Source: Leptospira yanagawae serovar Saopaulo str. Sao Paulo = ATCC 700523 (GTDB taxonomy: Bacteria; Spirochaetota; Leptospiria; Leptospirales; Leptospiraceae). From it: 64,000 nucleotides of DNA. Position 1 is the stretch's first letter. Each line of letters begins with the position of its first letter. The DNA is taken from positions 1 through 64,000 of the forward strand of contig NZ_AOGX02000032.1 in NCBI RefSeq assembly GCF_000332475.2. The letters are read 5' to 3'. The position numbers and the translations under genes were made by a program. A model generated the notes under the pieces. It did no database searches. It saw nothing but the letters and a program-made list of their open reading frames with translations, and was not told the origin of the DNA. Below are positions 1-8,421 of the stretch, one piece after another.

Positions 1-1
1 A

Positions 2-754
2 CTTTCTCTAAACAGAAGCCTAGATGTTGTTCTTCTTCCTAAATCAAGTTATTATTATCAGCCGAAAGCTATTGATGAAGAGACAATGAACGAAATTCGA
101 AGACTTGCTTTTCGATGGAAACGGGAAGGCTATCGACGAATTTACCGAAGGTTAAGAAGGTCGGGTAGGACAATCAATCATAAGAAAGTATATCGACTAT
201 ATTGCTTAGAAGGGCTTAAAATAAGGACAAAACCGAAGCGAAAGAAAAGAAATGCATCATCACAGCAACTACCATTGCCTAAGAATTCAAACGAAGTTTG
301 GTCAATGGACTTTGTTTTCGAACGGACGATTGATGGAAGAAAGCAAAGAATTTTAACAGGTATTGATCATTTAACAAGAGAGAATACCATACTTCAGGCA
401 GAGTTTACTTTTTCGTCAGAAAAGTTGATCAGATATTTAAACACCCTCGAAAGACTTCCAAGAGCATTTGTTTTGGATAATGGAACAGAATTTACATCCA
501 AAGACTTCCAGAAATGGGCAGAAGATAAGGGGATAGAAATTCACTTTATTGAAAAAGGAAAACCAACACAAAATGCATTTATAGAAAGTTTCAATGGTAA
601 ACTTAGAGATGAGTGTTTGAATCTACACTACTTTAAAAATCAAAGAGAGTTAACCGATGCTTTGCGAATTTTCCAAAAGGAATACAACGACGAGCGTCTT
701 CACTCTTCATTGAATTACTTGACTCCTTCAGAGTTTAAGCGATCTTATGGTTGA
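2..754 (+). CDS. IS3-family transposase OrfB (DDE integrase core), 5' end outside window
   Basis: This is the catalytic transposase subunit of an IS3-family element. The reading frame is open from base 2, so the ATG at 86 is internal and the gene continues to the left. Counting from that ATG, the rve-type core shows D75 (WSMDF), D131 (LDNGTEF) and E167 (NAFIESFNG), the DD(35)E spacing of the family. The stretch NAFIESFNGKLRDECLN is typical of the IS407 group. The N-terminal part is basic and helical, like the HTH_21 region. All catalytic residues are present, so the element could be active if orfA is intact. The gene is probably made by programmed frameshifting from orfA, which cannot be verified here. 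Confidence 0.93.
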   Translation, partial: LSLNRSLDVVLLPKSSYYYQPKAIDEETMNEIRRLAFRWKREGYRRIYRRLRRSGRTINHKKVYRLYCLEGLKIRTKPKRKKRNASSQQLPLPKNSNEVWSMDFVFERTIDGRKQRILTGIDHLTRENTILQAEFTFSSEKLIRYLNTLERLPRAFVLDNGTEFTSKDFQKWAEDKGIEIHFIEKGKPTQNAFIESFNGKLRDECLNLHYFKNQRELTDALRIFQKEYNDERLHSSLNYLTPSEFKRSYG

Positions 755-794
755 AATGTTTAGAGAAAACTAACTTATCCATTGGTACTGAAAA

Positions 795-807
795 TGGGGG
801 CAGGTCA
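795..807. repeat. Putative right terminal inverted repeat of the IS3-family element
   Basis: The motif TGGGGGCAGGTCA lies just downstream of the transposase stop. Read from outside, it is TGACCTGCCCCCA, the general form of IS3-family ends. Its partner lies upstream of the window. The AGGT inside it also sits about 8 bases before the ATG at 814, so it could act as a ribosome-binding site for the next gene. Confidence 0.65.
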
Positions 808-813
808 CAAAAA

Positions 814-1413
814 ATGACTCAATATATGAAAAAAATAATACTCAACCCCCTTTTCTTCTTTTTTCTTTTCAATTGTGCTTTTGATATTCGGCAATTGCCT
901 AGCCCAAAAAAAATAGATTTCCCAATTGAGAGAAAAAACAAAAATATTTTAAACATTGGTGATTTTGAAATATTGAATAGTGATTTAAAGGAAATTGAAA
1001 GTGCATGGAGATATATTTTTATTTCTTATATGAACAATGATGTTTCAATTACTAATAAATATTTTATTACTGATAACGAAATGAACCAAAATGCAATTAA
1101 TCTCGATGTTAAAATAAGACCAATTTTAATCGAAAATAGAAATCATTGGTGGAGCTTACCTATTATCTATCCGGCCACTTTGTTTTGGCCTTTTCATTTT
1201 AGAAAAATTGATTATAACATTTCTGTTGATTACACAATTAGCAAAAGCCGTAATATAATTTTATCTGATACTTTTGAAATTAATAATGAAGAAACAATCT
1301 ATTTTTATGGATTAACAAGAACATTCATTTTTGAAGAATTTATTGAAGATTCGAACAAAAAGGCGTTAGACAAATGCATATCAAAAATATCATTACAACT
1401 CTTTCAATTATAA
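814..1413 (+). CDS. Putative lipoprotein, function unknown
   Basis: I do not recognise this protein. I take the ATG at 814 (or 826, MKK...) as the start, because earlier codons in frame lie inside the IS end. The N-terminus is Lys-rich, followed by a run of Phe/Leu and then LFNC, which fits the loose spirochaetal lipobox and suggests an acylated envelope protein of about 180 mature residues. The rest is Asn/Ile/Lys-rich, with a Trp/Pro-rich hydrophobic stretch (WWSLPIIYPATLFWPFHF) in the middle. The 3' end overlaps the next lipoprotein gene by 40 bases, so the two are probably cotranscribed. The insertion sequence directly upstream may have separated the gene from its native promoter. Confidence 0.6.
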   Translation: MTQYMKKIILNPLFFFFLFNCAFDIRQLPSPKKIDFPIERKNKNILNIGDFEILNSDLKEIESAWRYIFISYMNNDVSITNKYFITDNEMNQNAINLDVKIRPILIENRNHWWSLPIIYPATLFWPFHFRKIDYNISVDYTISKSRNIILSDTFEINNEETIYFYGLTRTFIFEEFIEDSNKKALDKCISKISLQLFQL

Positions 1414-1688
1414 TCTCTTTTTCTTGCATTTCCATACCAGAAGTTCCAAAAAATGAAACTCCTGAATGTTTAGCTCATTTCTTTGAAACTAGAACTAAAA
1501 TGAAAAACTATCGCCATGGGCAATGGGGTATTTCCGGCGGTATAGCTTATTTGTCACTTTCACTTGCTTGGGCTGCTGGAGTCGATGGTTTATTTCCGTT
1601 GATCACCATTCCTTATTTTTTGTATATTCAAAAACAAGATGCAAATAAAATTTATGAAAATTACCTCGAGAAACATTGTAACAAATAA
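1374..1688 (+). CDS. Small putative lipoprotein, function unknown
   Basis: This 104-residue product has a signal-like N-terminus (MHIKNIITTLSIIISFSC) whose Cys fits a spirochaetal lipobox. The mature part contains a Gly/Ala/Leu-rich hydrophobic segment (about residues 50-80) ending in FLYIQKQDANKIYENYLEKHC, so it may be anchored by a lipid and by a membrane helix. It overlaps the preceding lipoprotein gene by 40 bases in another frame, which suggests a two-gene unit. No family is recognised and no start better than this ATG is visible. Confidence 0.6.
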   Translation: MHIKNIITTLSIIISFSCISIPEVPKNETPECLAHFFETRTKMKNYRHGQWGISGGIAYLSLSLAWAAGVDGLFPLITIPYFLYIQKQDANKIYENYLEKHCNK

Positions 1689-1784
1689 TTTAACTCATCA
1701 CTTAGACTTACCACTAAGCTACATCACCACAACCTATTTCAATATACTTAAAAGGGAAATAATTTATACATTTAAGATTCAATA

Positions 1785-2261
1785 ATGATGATAACAGATG
1801 AAGTTCAAAGATATATTAAAAATTGTGTCCTTTGTTGGCTTGCAACTTCCAATCTAGATAGTGAACCCAATGTATCTCCCAAAGAAGTGTTCACACATAA
1901 AGATAACTCTACATTATTAATTTGCAATATTGCTTCTCCGATTAGCGCACTGAATATTTTGCAAAATCCAAAAGTATGCGTTAGCTTTATCGATATATTT
2001 ATTCAAAAAGGCTTTAAGTTAAAAGGTTTTGCCCGTATCATAGAGAAAAATCATGATCATTTCGATGTTCTAATCAAATTCTTTGATCCTAGTATTATCT
2101 CGATTTTCCCAATTAAATCAATTATCCATATTGATGTAAAAGAAGTTCAACGTATAATGGCGCCAAGCTATCAAATTTTCCCAACAAGAACTGAGGATTT
2201 TCAAAGAAAATTGGCTATGAAAAATTATAATGTAACGGAGATACCTCCTTATGAATTTTGA
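1785..2261 (+). CDS. Pyridoxamine 5'-phosphate oxidase-like (PPOX) flavin protein
   Basis: The 158-residue protein resembles the small PPOX-like, split-barrel FMN-binding proteins. The N-terminal segment NCVLCWLATSNLDSEPNVSPKEVF matches the family pattern in which a strand reading LAT.. is followed by P-N-V-S-P-K. The C-terminal half (IIHIDVKEVQRI.AP.Y) is the usual second half of the barrel. Members bind FMN, F420 or haem; the substrate cannot be told here. An ATGATG start is used. The stop overlaps the start of the downstream acetyltransferase gene by 11 bases, so the two are probably translationally coupled and may act on one compound. Confidence 0.75.
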   Translation: MMITDEVQRYIKNCVLCWLATSNLDSEPNVSPKEVFTHKDNSTLLICNIASPISALNILQNPKVCVSFIDIFIQKGFKLKGFARIIEKNHDHFDVLIKFFDPSIISIFPIKSIIHIDVKEVQRIMAPSYQIFPTRTEDFQRKLAMKNYNVTEIPPYEF

Positions 2262-2712
2262 AATCATTTCCTACTCTGAAGAATATAAAGACTACCTTAG
2301 AATTTTAAATTACGAATGGTTACAAAAGTATTTTAGAATTGAAGAGGGAGATGTTTATTCTTTATCCAATCCCAAAGCAGCTATTATTGACAAAGGTGGA
2401 TACATTTTTTTTGCTAAAAGGGATATGGAAATTATTGGAACTGCCTGTCTCATGAAAAAATCAGAACAATTATTCGAACTTGGAAAAATGGCTGTTACTG
2501 AAAAGATGCAGGGATACGGCATTGGTACCTTACTACTTAAACATTGTTTAGAATTCTCAAACTCGATGAAAATTAAAACACTTGTCTTGTATTCAAATAC
2601 AGAATTAAAATCCGCGATACACTTATACGAAAAATATGGCTTCAAACAAACTGAATTGGAATCGGGTCTTTATGAAAGAGCCAATATAAAAATGTTTAAA
2701 GACTTATTCTAA
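2251..2712 (+). CDS. GNAT-family N-acetyltransferase
   Basis: A 153-residue Gcn5-related acetyltransferase. The acetyl-CoA site is visible as ELGKMAVTEKMQGYGIGTLL (about residues 75-95), motif A with the Q/R-x-x-G-x-G/A pyrophosphate loop (QGYGIG). The C-terminal A-I-H-L-Y-E-K-Y-G-F is motif B. The acceptor substrate is unknown. The gene overlaps the upstream PPOX gene by 11 bases, which points to one transcript. After its stop the next 1.2 kb holds no convincing gene. Confidence 0.88.
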   Translation: MNFEIISYSEEYKDYLRILNYEWLQKYFRIEEGDVYSLSNPKAAIIDKGGYIFFAKRDMEIIGTACLMKKSEQLFELGKMAVTEKMQGYGIGTLLLKHCLEFSNSMKIKTLVLYSNTELKSAIHLYEKYGFKQTELESGLYERANIKMFKDLF

Positions 2713-3929
2713 AGGATAGAAATTGGTTATTCTAATCATAGTGTCGTAATTTATATAAATTTAATCGCGACTCTCCATTACAATTTGGAATGAAGCTTCG
2801 TTTGATAGTGACACAACGTTCTTTTTTTCAATATTATTTAGATCAACGAATACGCCATCGGCTGGGTTGATATGGGGGTGAATCATGTTGTGGATTCAAA
2901 TTTGGAATTCCTTACGGCATGCTTGGCGAAGGGAATCCATTTCACCAGAGCTAGGTGTAGAATTTCGCATTCCGAATCATTACAGAAACAAATGGATAAA
3001 AGTATTTTTCTGTAAGAAAAAATTAGGGTTTCTAGAAAAAAAGATGTGTTTATTACCTCAAGGAAATAATTTCTTTTTCCAAAAAGTCGAATCCACCTAA
3101 CCTCTTGAGGACTGTCGATTGCAAAGTTTTGTGTGTACAGCTGATTTAGAGAAAGTCAATGCATACATTTTCAGAATCGATTTTACCGAATCCATTCTCT
3201 CGATCAAAATCCTAAACAAATGGGATATTCCCTCGTAATATGGAATTTTAAGCTTTGAATGCTAAAATGAGCTGCCAAACTTCTCCAGATTTAAAAATCG
3301 GAGTTCTGAAGAACAGGTTAAATTTTCGGGTCCGAACTTACTTCTTCGATGGATACCGAACAAATACTTCCAAACAACTTGCTAATACGTTTCGTCCGAT
3401 CAAGTAACGACTCGACTGCAATTGCATATGACCTAAGCCTTGCGCTTAGAAGAAGGTTTGTTTTCCAATGAAAACTCAAGACTAAACACTTCATAAGCAG
3501 ACAACACCAATAATTGCCAAATGGAAATTCTATTTGAAAAGCGAAAGAGAAAATTATAAAATCTATTTCCAAGTCAGAATCAAAAAATCTTAACCCAAAA
3601 AAACATTGCAACAATAATCCTCAATCTATTTAAAACTTCCCGATCCACCAATCAAATTTGTTCCTTTAGCACAATCTAACACAAAAGAATAGACCAAAAT
3701 TCTAGACTATCCACTATTAACCGACCAAATCGTACCAAATTCCTAGATCCATTGAAAATCTCGCATAACAGGAGAATTCAACTAAATTGATAAACGATCG
3801 CTGTTAGGTTATACAGATTCTGAAGATGTGAAATGGGACCTAGAAATTCGTTCGTGTGATTACAAAAAAATACTAAAAAACAATTTTTTTTTTGACAAAT
3901 AACAGGTACTATCCGATTATTCCTTTGCT
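2713..3929. other. Gene-poor region between GNAT gene and IS66-like frame
   Basis: About 1.2 kb of AT-rich sequence with no gene I can support. Two short open frames (2885-3100 forward, 3318-3614 reverse) have unconvincing composition and no clear ribosome-binding sites. A 40-codon forward frame from 3349 (MDTEQILPNN...) looks protein-like but stops early. An inverted repeat CCTCAAG/CTTGAGG has arms near 3057 and 3104. The stretch could be decayed remains of genes, possibly the small accessory genes that normally precede an IS66 transposase, but no fragment of them is recognisable by eye. Confidence 0.4.
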
Positions 3930-5471
3930 TTGGACCTCTCAAACCTAACAGATAACCCTGATAATGTAAAGAACGTAACCGTTAAGCCGAAAGATGATGG
4001 CTGTAATCGCGCAGATTTTTCACCCACTCCGCAAAACAAAAACAACTGTTTAGAATTTGATCTAAATTCATTCAAATTCCAACTCTTTTCAAACACTTCA
4101 GATGATTTGTCACTCATAGAAAAAGACCAGGGTAGGATTTTTAATGAAATAGAAGTTAGTTTATTGGAAGAGAAAAATCGTCCCAAGAATCAGAAAAACG
4201 AAACGCCGTGTTTTATTGCAAATGAAAACCCAAAAACGAAAGATCAGACTATATCTTTTCGTTTGATTGATCAATTACCAATCAGAAAAATCATTCACGA
4301 TATTCCAGCATCACGAAAAAAATGCAACTGCGGCGAAAAACTCAAATCGTTTGGATCAGAAACTATTGATAAAATCGAAATCCTTCCCCCACAAATCAAT
4401 CTCATACGACACATTTGCCTAAAGTATGTTTGCACTAAGTGTAAGGACTCACAAATCAGAATTGCATCCGCTTTTCCACAATTTCTTCCAAAAGAACTAG
4501 CAGATGTTAGTATGTTGGCTTTTCTTTTTGTATCAAAGTTCTGTAAAGGGATTCCCTTCTCCAAACTTGGAACGCTCTTCTCTAATTTTGGTTTCGAGTT
4601 CAATACAACTACTTTCTGCAATTATGCATTTAACAGTTACGAACGATTAAAATATTTAGAAGATGATTTTTGGAAAGAATTATTTGCAAGTGTATCGATT
4701 CAAATTATTGAAACACCTATAAGAGCATCCAAAGAAAAAAATGAATCCAAAACACAGGCGAATCTGTATGTATTACGAGGTTTGAATAGAGGGAAATCAA
4801 TCCTTCGATTTCATTACATCCATAGTCATAACAAACAATTTCTTAACGAAAAATTAAAATATTACAAAGGAATCATCCAAACGAAAGATATTGTTACATT
4901 CAAATCATTAACAAGTCCTGATTCAAAAATATCGAATGCTTGTTGTTGGGGAAATTTCCGAAGGATGTTTTCCGAAATCATTGCGACAGACGAAAAACAT
5001 GAAGGTGCGATAAAACTTCTAAATTTTATAACTGAAATCTACGAAATTGAAGATAAAATCAAACCATTGAGTAGGGAAGAAAGAAAACTATATAGGCAAA
5101 CAGTATCTAGGCGAGTCATAGATAAAATTTTTGAATTCATTGACAAAGAATTAAAAGTAATTCCTACCAATCAACTTTATGCGAATGCAATCCAATCGTT
5201 AAATTCCCAATCAAATCAACTTCTCGTTTTTATGGATCATCCGGAAATACCATTGGATACGGATCTAGCAGAAAACGATATACAACCATTCGTCAATCCA
5301 AACGAAAATTGGTTGTTTTCTGGTACTTCCGAAACTGCAGAAATGAGCACGTTTTTCTACTCCTTGTTGGAAACAGCTAAGGCAAACGGATACGATCCTT
5401 TTTTGTATTTAAAATCTTTATGTTTAAAGATTCAATCAGGAGAATCACCCAAGTTATTTCAAGTCGATTGA
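3930..5471 (+). CDS. IS66-type transposase homologue lacking two catalytic Asp residues
   Basis: The 513-codon frame has the layout of IS66 TnpC. A zinc motif with C132, C134, C168 and C171 (CNCGEKL...CTKC) is followed by the transposase core and the family C-terminus (ENWLFSGT..., SLLETAKANGYDPFLYL). The first catalytic Asp of the family's A-D-E-T-P motif is Ile260 here (QIIETPI). The second, in Q-T-D-G-Y, is Lys319 (IIQTKDI). Only the Glu (E448, LAENDIQP) remains. The N-terminal ~110 residues lack the usual leucine-rich coiled coil. The only start is a TTG without a good ribosome-binding site, so the 5' end may be truncated. The intact frame without catalysis suggests either a domesticated DNA-binding protein or a dead copy that has not yet gained stops. 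Confidence 0.75.
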   Translation: MDLSNLTDNPDNVKNVTVKPKDDGCNRADFSPTPQNKNNCLEFDLNSFKFQLFSNTSDDLSLIEKDQGRIFNEIEVSLLEEKNRPKNQKNETPCFIANENPKTKDQTISFRLIDQLPIRKIIHDIPASRKKCNCGEKLKSFGSETIDKIEILPPQINLIRHICLKYVCTKCKDSQIRIASAFPQFLPKELADVSMLAFLFVSKFCKGIPFSKLGTLFSNFGFEFNTTTFCNYAFNSYERLKYLEDDFWKELFASVSIQIIETPIRASKEKNESKTQANLYVLRGLNRGKSILRFHYIHSHNKQFLNEKLKYYKGIIQTKDIVTFKSLTSPDSKISNACCWGNFRRMFSEIIATDEKHEGAIKLLNFITEIYEIEDKIKPLSREERKLYRQTVSRRVIDKIFEFIDKELKVIPTNQLYANAIQSLNSQSNQLLVFMDHPEIPLDTDLAENDIQPFVNPNENWLFSGTSETAEMSTFFYSLLETAKANGYDPFLYLKSLCLKIQSGESPKLFQVD

Positions 5472-5669
5472 TGCTCCGTTTCGTATCGATTGTATTTAAA
5501 TTTCGTTTTCATCCTTCCGCCCGATATAGATCCCCTTGAGAGAAAAGCATAAATTCCCTCTCCTTTGAATGCTTTTTCTCCTATCTTCAAATCTATTGTG
5601 TATGAGGAAGATGATATCGAGTTTACAAGAAAAGTAACAGAACAAAAGTTCATCCTTAGGGTATAAAGT

Positions 5670-5996
5670 ATGAATTGGATTCTCTTGTTGGTTGCAGGTA
5701 TATTTGAAGTGATATTTGCATTTTGTTTAGGTAAAGCAAAAGAATCACAAGGATATGAAACGTATTATTGGTATTTGGGATTTTTTATCTCCCTATTGAT
5801 CAGTATGGGTTTACTAATAAAAGTTACCCAAAGTTTGCCCATTGGAACAAGTTATGCTGTATGGACAGGTATCGGAGCAGTAGGAACAATACTGATTGGA
5901 ATTTTATTTTTTAAGGAACCTTTAGAATTCTGGCGGATCTTTTTTCTGATTACATTGGTTCTTTCCATTGTTGGGCTAAAATTTCTATCTCATTAG
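5670..5996 (+). CDS. sugE: Small multidrug resistance (SMR) exporter, SugE/Gdx-like
   Basis: A 108-residue inner-membrane protein with four predicted helices, the full SMR length. The acidic residue of helix 1 (GIFEVIF) is the conserved proton/substrate site. The segment SLPIGTSYAVWTGIGAVGTILIG and the end IVGLKFLSH are very close to SugE-type members rather than EmrE types. SugE-type proteins (Gdx) export guanidinium, and some export quaternary ammonium compounds; the exact substrate here is an inference. AGGG precedes the ATG. Only 9 bases separate it from the MepB-like gene downstream, so both probably share a transcript. No guanidine riboswitch is evident upstream. Confidence 0.88.
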   Translation: MNWILLLVAGIFEVIFAFCLGKAKESQGYETYYWYLGFFISLLISMGLLIKVTQSLPIGTSYAVWTGIGAVGTILIGILFFKEPLEFWRIFFLITLVLSIVGLKFLSH

Positions 5997-6005
5997 AAAC
6001 GTTAC

Positions 6006-6524
6006 ATGATTTCCAATATTCCCAGAGATAATGCTTTACCTGATTATTTATTCAATGTACAAAATATTTTATTAAATCCGTTGAAGGTAAACATACGCGA
6101 ATTTCAGATGGAAGATGAGGGTTTTGAATACAAAGCTTGTCATTTCAAATGCAATCAAAAAAATATCCTCTTTCGAAAGGCAAAAATCACACCCAAAAAA
6201 ATTGGTTTTTTTGTTACCTTATGGAAACGAAATACCAACGGTCAGATCCAACCGTTGACACAAAAAGATCCTATTGACATTTGCATCATAGAGGTTATCG
6301 ATAAAAAGAAAATTGGTTACTTTCTTTTCGATAAACATATATTAAATGAGAAGGGAATTTTATTTGGAAAATCTAAAGGGAAACTTGGATTTCGCATTTA
6401 TCCAAAATGGACTAAACCAACAAACAAACAGGCCATCGCGACGCAGAAATGGCAAATGCCTTATTTTTATGAGCCGAACACCAACGAAAACCAATGGAAA
6501 TCAATTGCGAACCGATTCTCATAA
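6006..6524 (+). CDS. mepB: MepB-family protein
   Basis: A 172-residue soluble protein matching the MepB family, known from the mepRAB multidrug locus of Staphylococcus aureus, where its function is unresolved. Recognisable segments are the N-terminal YEACxF-like EYKACHFKCN, K-I-T-P-K-K-I-G-F-F-V-T-L-W-K-R about a third of the way in, and the C-terminal GKLGFRIYP..W.KP with a Q..W...YF ending. It lies 9 bases after the SMR exporter gene. This repeats the link between MepB-like proteins and small-molecule exporters, although the partner here is SMR and not the MATE pump of S. aureus. Confidence 0.8.
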   Translation: MISNIPRDNALPDYLFNVQNILLNPLKVNIREFQMEDEGFEYKACHFKCNQKNILFRKAKITPKKIGFFVTLWKRNTNGQIQPLTQKDPIDICIIEVIDKKKIGYFLFDKHILNEKGILFGKSKGKLGFRIYPKWTKPTNKQAIATQKWQMPYFYEPNTNENQWKSIANRFS

Positions 6525-6790
6525 TCGTGTTTGTTTTTAAAATTAAAACTACGTCCCCCCAGATCAATTGTAAAATCAGAACATTCATTCAAAGATTAAG
6601 TTTGCATCCGCCAGTAAAACCTACCAAAAATTCCATTTTCATCCAAAATTCCTGCTTCTATGACGAACGGTAGACCATTTGGTTCACTTTAAATTCGATT
6701 TGAGCAAAGGATTAAATTTCAACAGATTTCACGAACCGAGTGTTTATGAATTTTTCTTTACCATCCAATGATAACCAAAAGAAAGGTGGT

Positions 6791-7624
6791 ATGAATCAAA
6801 TTTTTCGTAAAACGTTAACCACCCGGCATTTCGATTTGGACTGGAACAGGCATGTTACAAGTCGAACCTACGAAAAATTTGCCTATGATGCACGATGCGA
6901 AGTCCTAAAAGAATTTGGATTCTCTATCGAATCCATGTTAAACAATGCGATCGTTATTTCACCAAACAGCTCCTATGTGCGATTTTTAAACCAACAATTT
7001 GTTAATTCAGAAATTGATGTAGAAACGGAAGTATTCTCACTCCCAAATTCATCATTGTTTTGGAAACAATTGATGGTTGATAAGGATGGAAAAAAAGTTT
7101 GTACGATTGAATCAGTATCGTCTTTGTATCAAAATGGATTCCTACTTTCAATAGAAAACATTCCTAAAATCAATAATCAGAAACAACACGAATTTTCGAT
7201 CCATCCAAAACCAATACAACAAAATTCTATTGAACATGACTATTATATTCCCTATAGTGATATGAATTGTTTTTGGATTTTACCTGCCGATGCAATTTGG
7301 AAAATTTTTGAAGAAGGTCGGTTTTTATTTTTTAAAGAAATCGTAGATTTTCAATTGATCAAAGAAACCGATTCCACTACTTTTTTTATGGGAGGTGAAA
7401 TCCAAATTTTTCACCAACCAAGTCCAGGTTCCCATATAAAATTATATAGTTGGATCGAAAGTTTTGAGAAAATTCGATTTTACTTTAGACAAGATATAGT
7501 AGATGGTAATGGTAAACTTCTTGCGAGTATGAAAGACGAACAGCTGTTTGTTTCTTTGTCCAATTCTCGACCAAAACGAGCTCCATCTGCCTTTTTTGAA
7601 AAAATAGAAAGGTTTATTGAATGA
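6791..7624 (+). CDS. Acyl-CoA/acyl-ACP thioesterase-like double hotdog protein
   Basis: The product resembles two fused hotdog domains of the 4-hydroxybenzoyl-CoA thioesterase/FatA type. The first begins at once with TRHFDLDWNRHVTSRTYEKFAYDAR, the D-x-D-x-x-x-H-V-x-x-x-x-Y pattern of the catalytic helix start. The second (about residues 150-278) has a weaker SDMNCFWIL equivalent. I choose the ATG at 6791 because AAAGGTGG lies just before it and the hotdog fold starts 5 residues later; a GTG at 6740 or ATG at 6746 would add 15-17 residues. The likely reaction is hydrolysis of an acyl thioester; chain preference is unknown. It converges on the pseudouridine synthase gene with a 4-base gap. Confidence 0.75.
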   Translation: MNQIFRKTLTTRHFDLDWNRHVTSRTYEKFAYDARCEVLKEFGFSIESMLNNAIVISPNSSYVRFLNQQFVNSEIDVETEVFSLPNSSLFWKQLMVDKDGKKVCTIESVSSLYQNGFLLSIENIPKINNQKQHEFSIHPKPIQQNSIEHDYYIPYSDMNCFWILPADAIWKIFEEGRFLFFKEIVDFQLIKETDSTTFFMGGEIQIFHQPSPGSHIKLYSWIESFEKIRFYFRQDIVDGNGKLLASMKDEQLFVSLSNSRPKRAPSAFFEKIERFIE

Positions 7625-7628
7625 ATCA

Positions 7629-8345
7629 TTATCTCAGTTTTAACAGTGTTTCTTCTTCCGGTGTAAGTTCCCGATAACTCCCTAATGTAAGATTTGGATC
7701 CAAAACCAAATTTCCCATCTTCACACGTTTCAAATATAGGACTTCTTTTCCTAAACTTTGAAACATCCTTCGAATTTGTCGGTATTTCCCTTCTTTCAAC
7801 CATACGGTAACAACTTTTGGATTTCCTGGATTGGGAATGGCGAGTCTTGCTGGAAGAGTTTTGTACCCATCATCCAACACAATTCCATGTTCAAATTGTT
7901 TGATATCATCTACAGTCACTTCATCTGATATTTCTGCGTAATATTCCTTTTCAACAAAATGTTTTGGTGAAGTATAATAATGTGCCAAAGTGCCATCAGT
8001 TGTGAATAATAGTAATCCTTCTGTTTCCTTATCCAACCTTCCCACTGGAAACAAATTCATATTCTGATGTCGACTTGAGAGATAATCCATTACTGTTTTT
8101 TCTTTTGGATCTTCGGTGGCAGTGATACAGTCAGGAGCTTTGTTCATCATGAAGTAATAAAATTCTTTTCTCTCCAAAACTTCTTCATAATAAACAATAA
8201 CATCGTCTAGGGAGACTTTAAATCCTGGATCTTTAATGATCTGCCCATTAACTGTTACACAACCTTGGTAAATTTCTTTTTTCACATCGGAACGTGAACC
8301 CAAACCATAATTACCAAGAACTTTGTCTAATCGCTCTTTTGCCAT
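7629..8345 (-). CDS. RsuA/RluB-family pseudouridine synthase
   Basis: A 238-residue rRNA pseudouridine synthase. The N-terminal S4 RNA-binding domain (MAKERLDKVLGNYGLGSRSDVKKEI..G.V.VNG) is followed by the synthase core with the catalytic motif GRLDKETEGLLLFT, whose Asp is the nucleophile. The C-terminal GKYRQIRRMFQSLGKEVLYLKRVKMG is the other family signature. The short S4 linker and overall size favour RsuA (16S U516) or a small-subunit enzyme, but RluB/E/F targets cannot be excluded by eye. It reads toward the thioesterase gene and diverges from the ABC exporter gene. Confidence 0.93.
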   Translation of the reverse strand: MAKERLDKVLGNYGLGSRSDVKKEIYQGCVTVNGQIIKDPGFKVSLDDVIVYYEEVLERKEFYYFMMNKAPDCITATEDPKEKTVMDYLSSRHQNMNLFPVGRLDKETEGLLLFTTDGTLAHYYTSPKHFVEKEYYAEISDEVTVDDIKQFEHGIVLDDGYKTLPARLAIPNPGNPKVVTVWLKEGKYRQIRRMFQSLGKEVLYLKRVKMGNLVLDPNLTLGSYRELTPEEETLLKLR

Positions 8346-8421
8346 TTATGTTTAACATGGAAAAATAAATCTGAATTTAGAAAAGTGCATTTCTTTGTTT
8401 TCCTTTGAAATAAAACAAAAA

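Larger units (their letters stand above)
1..807 (+). mobile_element. Right part of an IS3-family (IS407-like) insertion sequence
   Basis: The window opens inside an insertion sequence. It holds most of the orfB transposase and, 40 bases past its stop, the motif TGGGGGCAGGTCA at 795-807. Its reverse complement, TGACCTGCCCCCA, begins TGA and has the C-rich form expected of an IS3-family terminal inverted repeat. I therefore place the right end of the element at 807. The left end, orfA and the frameshift region lie upstream of the window, so the left repeat and any target duplication cannot be checked here. The element ends only 6 bases before the first plausible ATG of the next gene. Confidence 0.8.

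Noticed and set aside
2885..3100. Forward 71-codon frame in the gene-poor region
   Set aside because: No ribosome site, no known motif, and a low-quality Lys/Phe-rich tail.
5459..5653. Reverse 64-codon frame between the IS66-like and SMR genes
   Set aside because: Composition is fairly protein-like, but it has no family match or ribosome site, overlaps the end of the IS66-like frame, and fills a normal 200-base gap.
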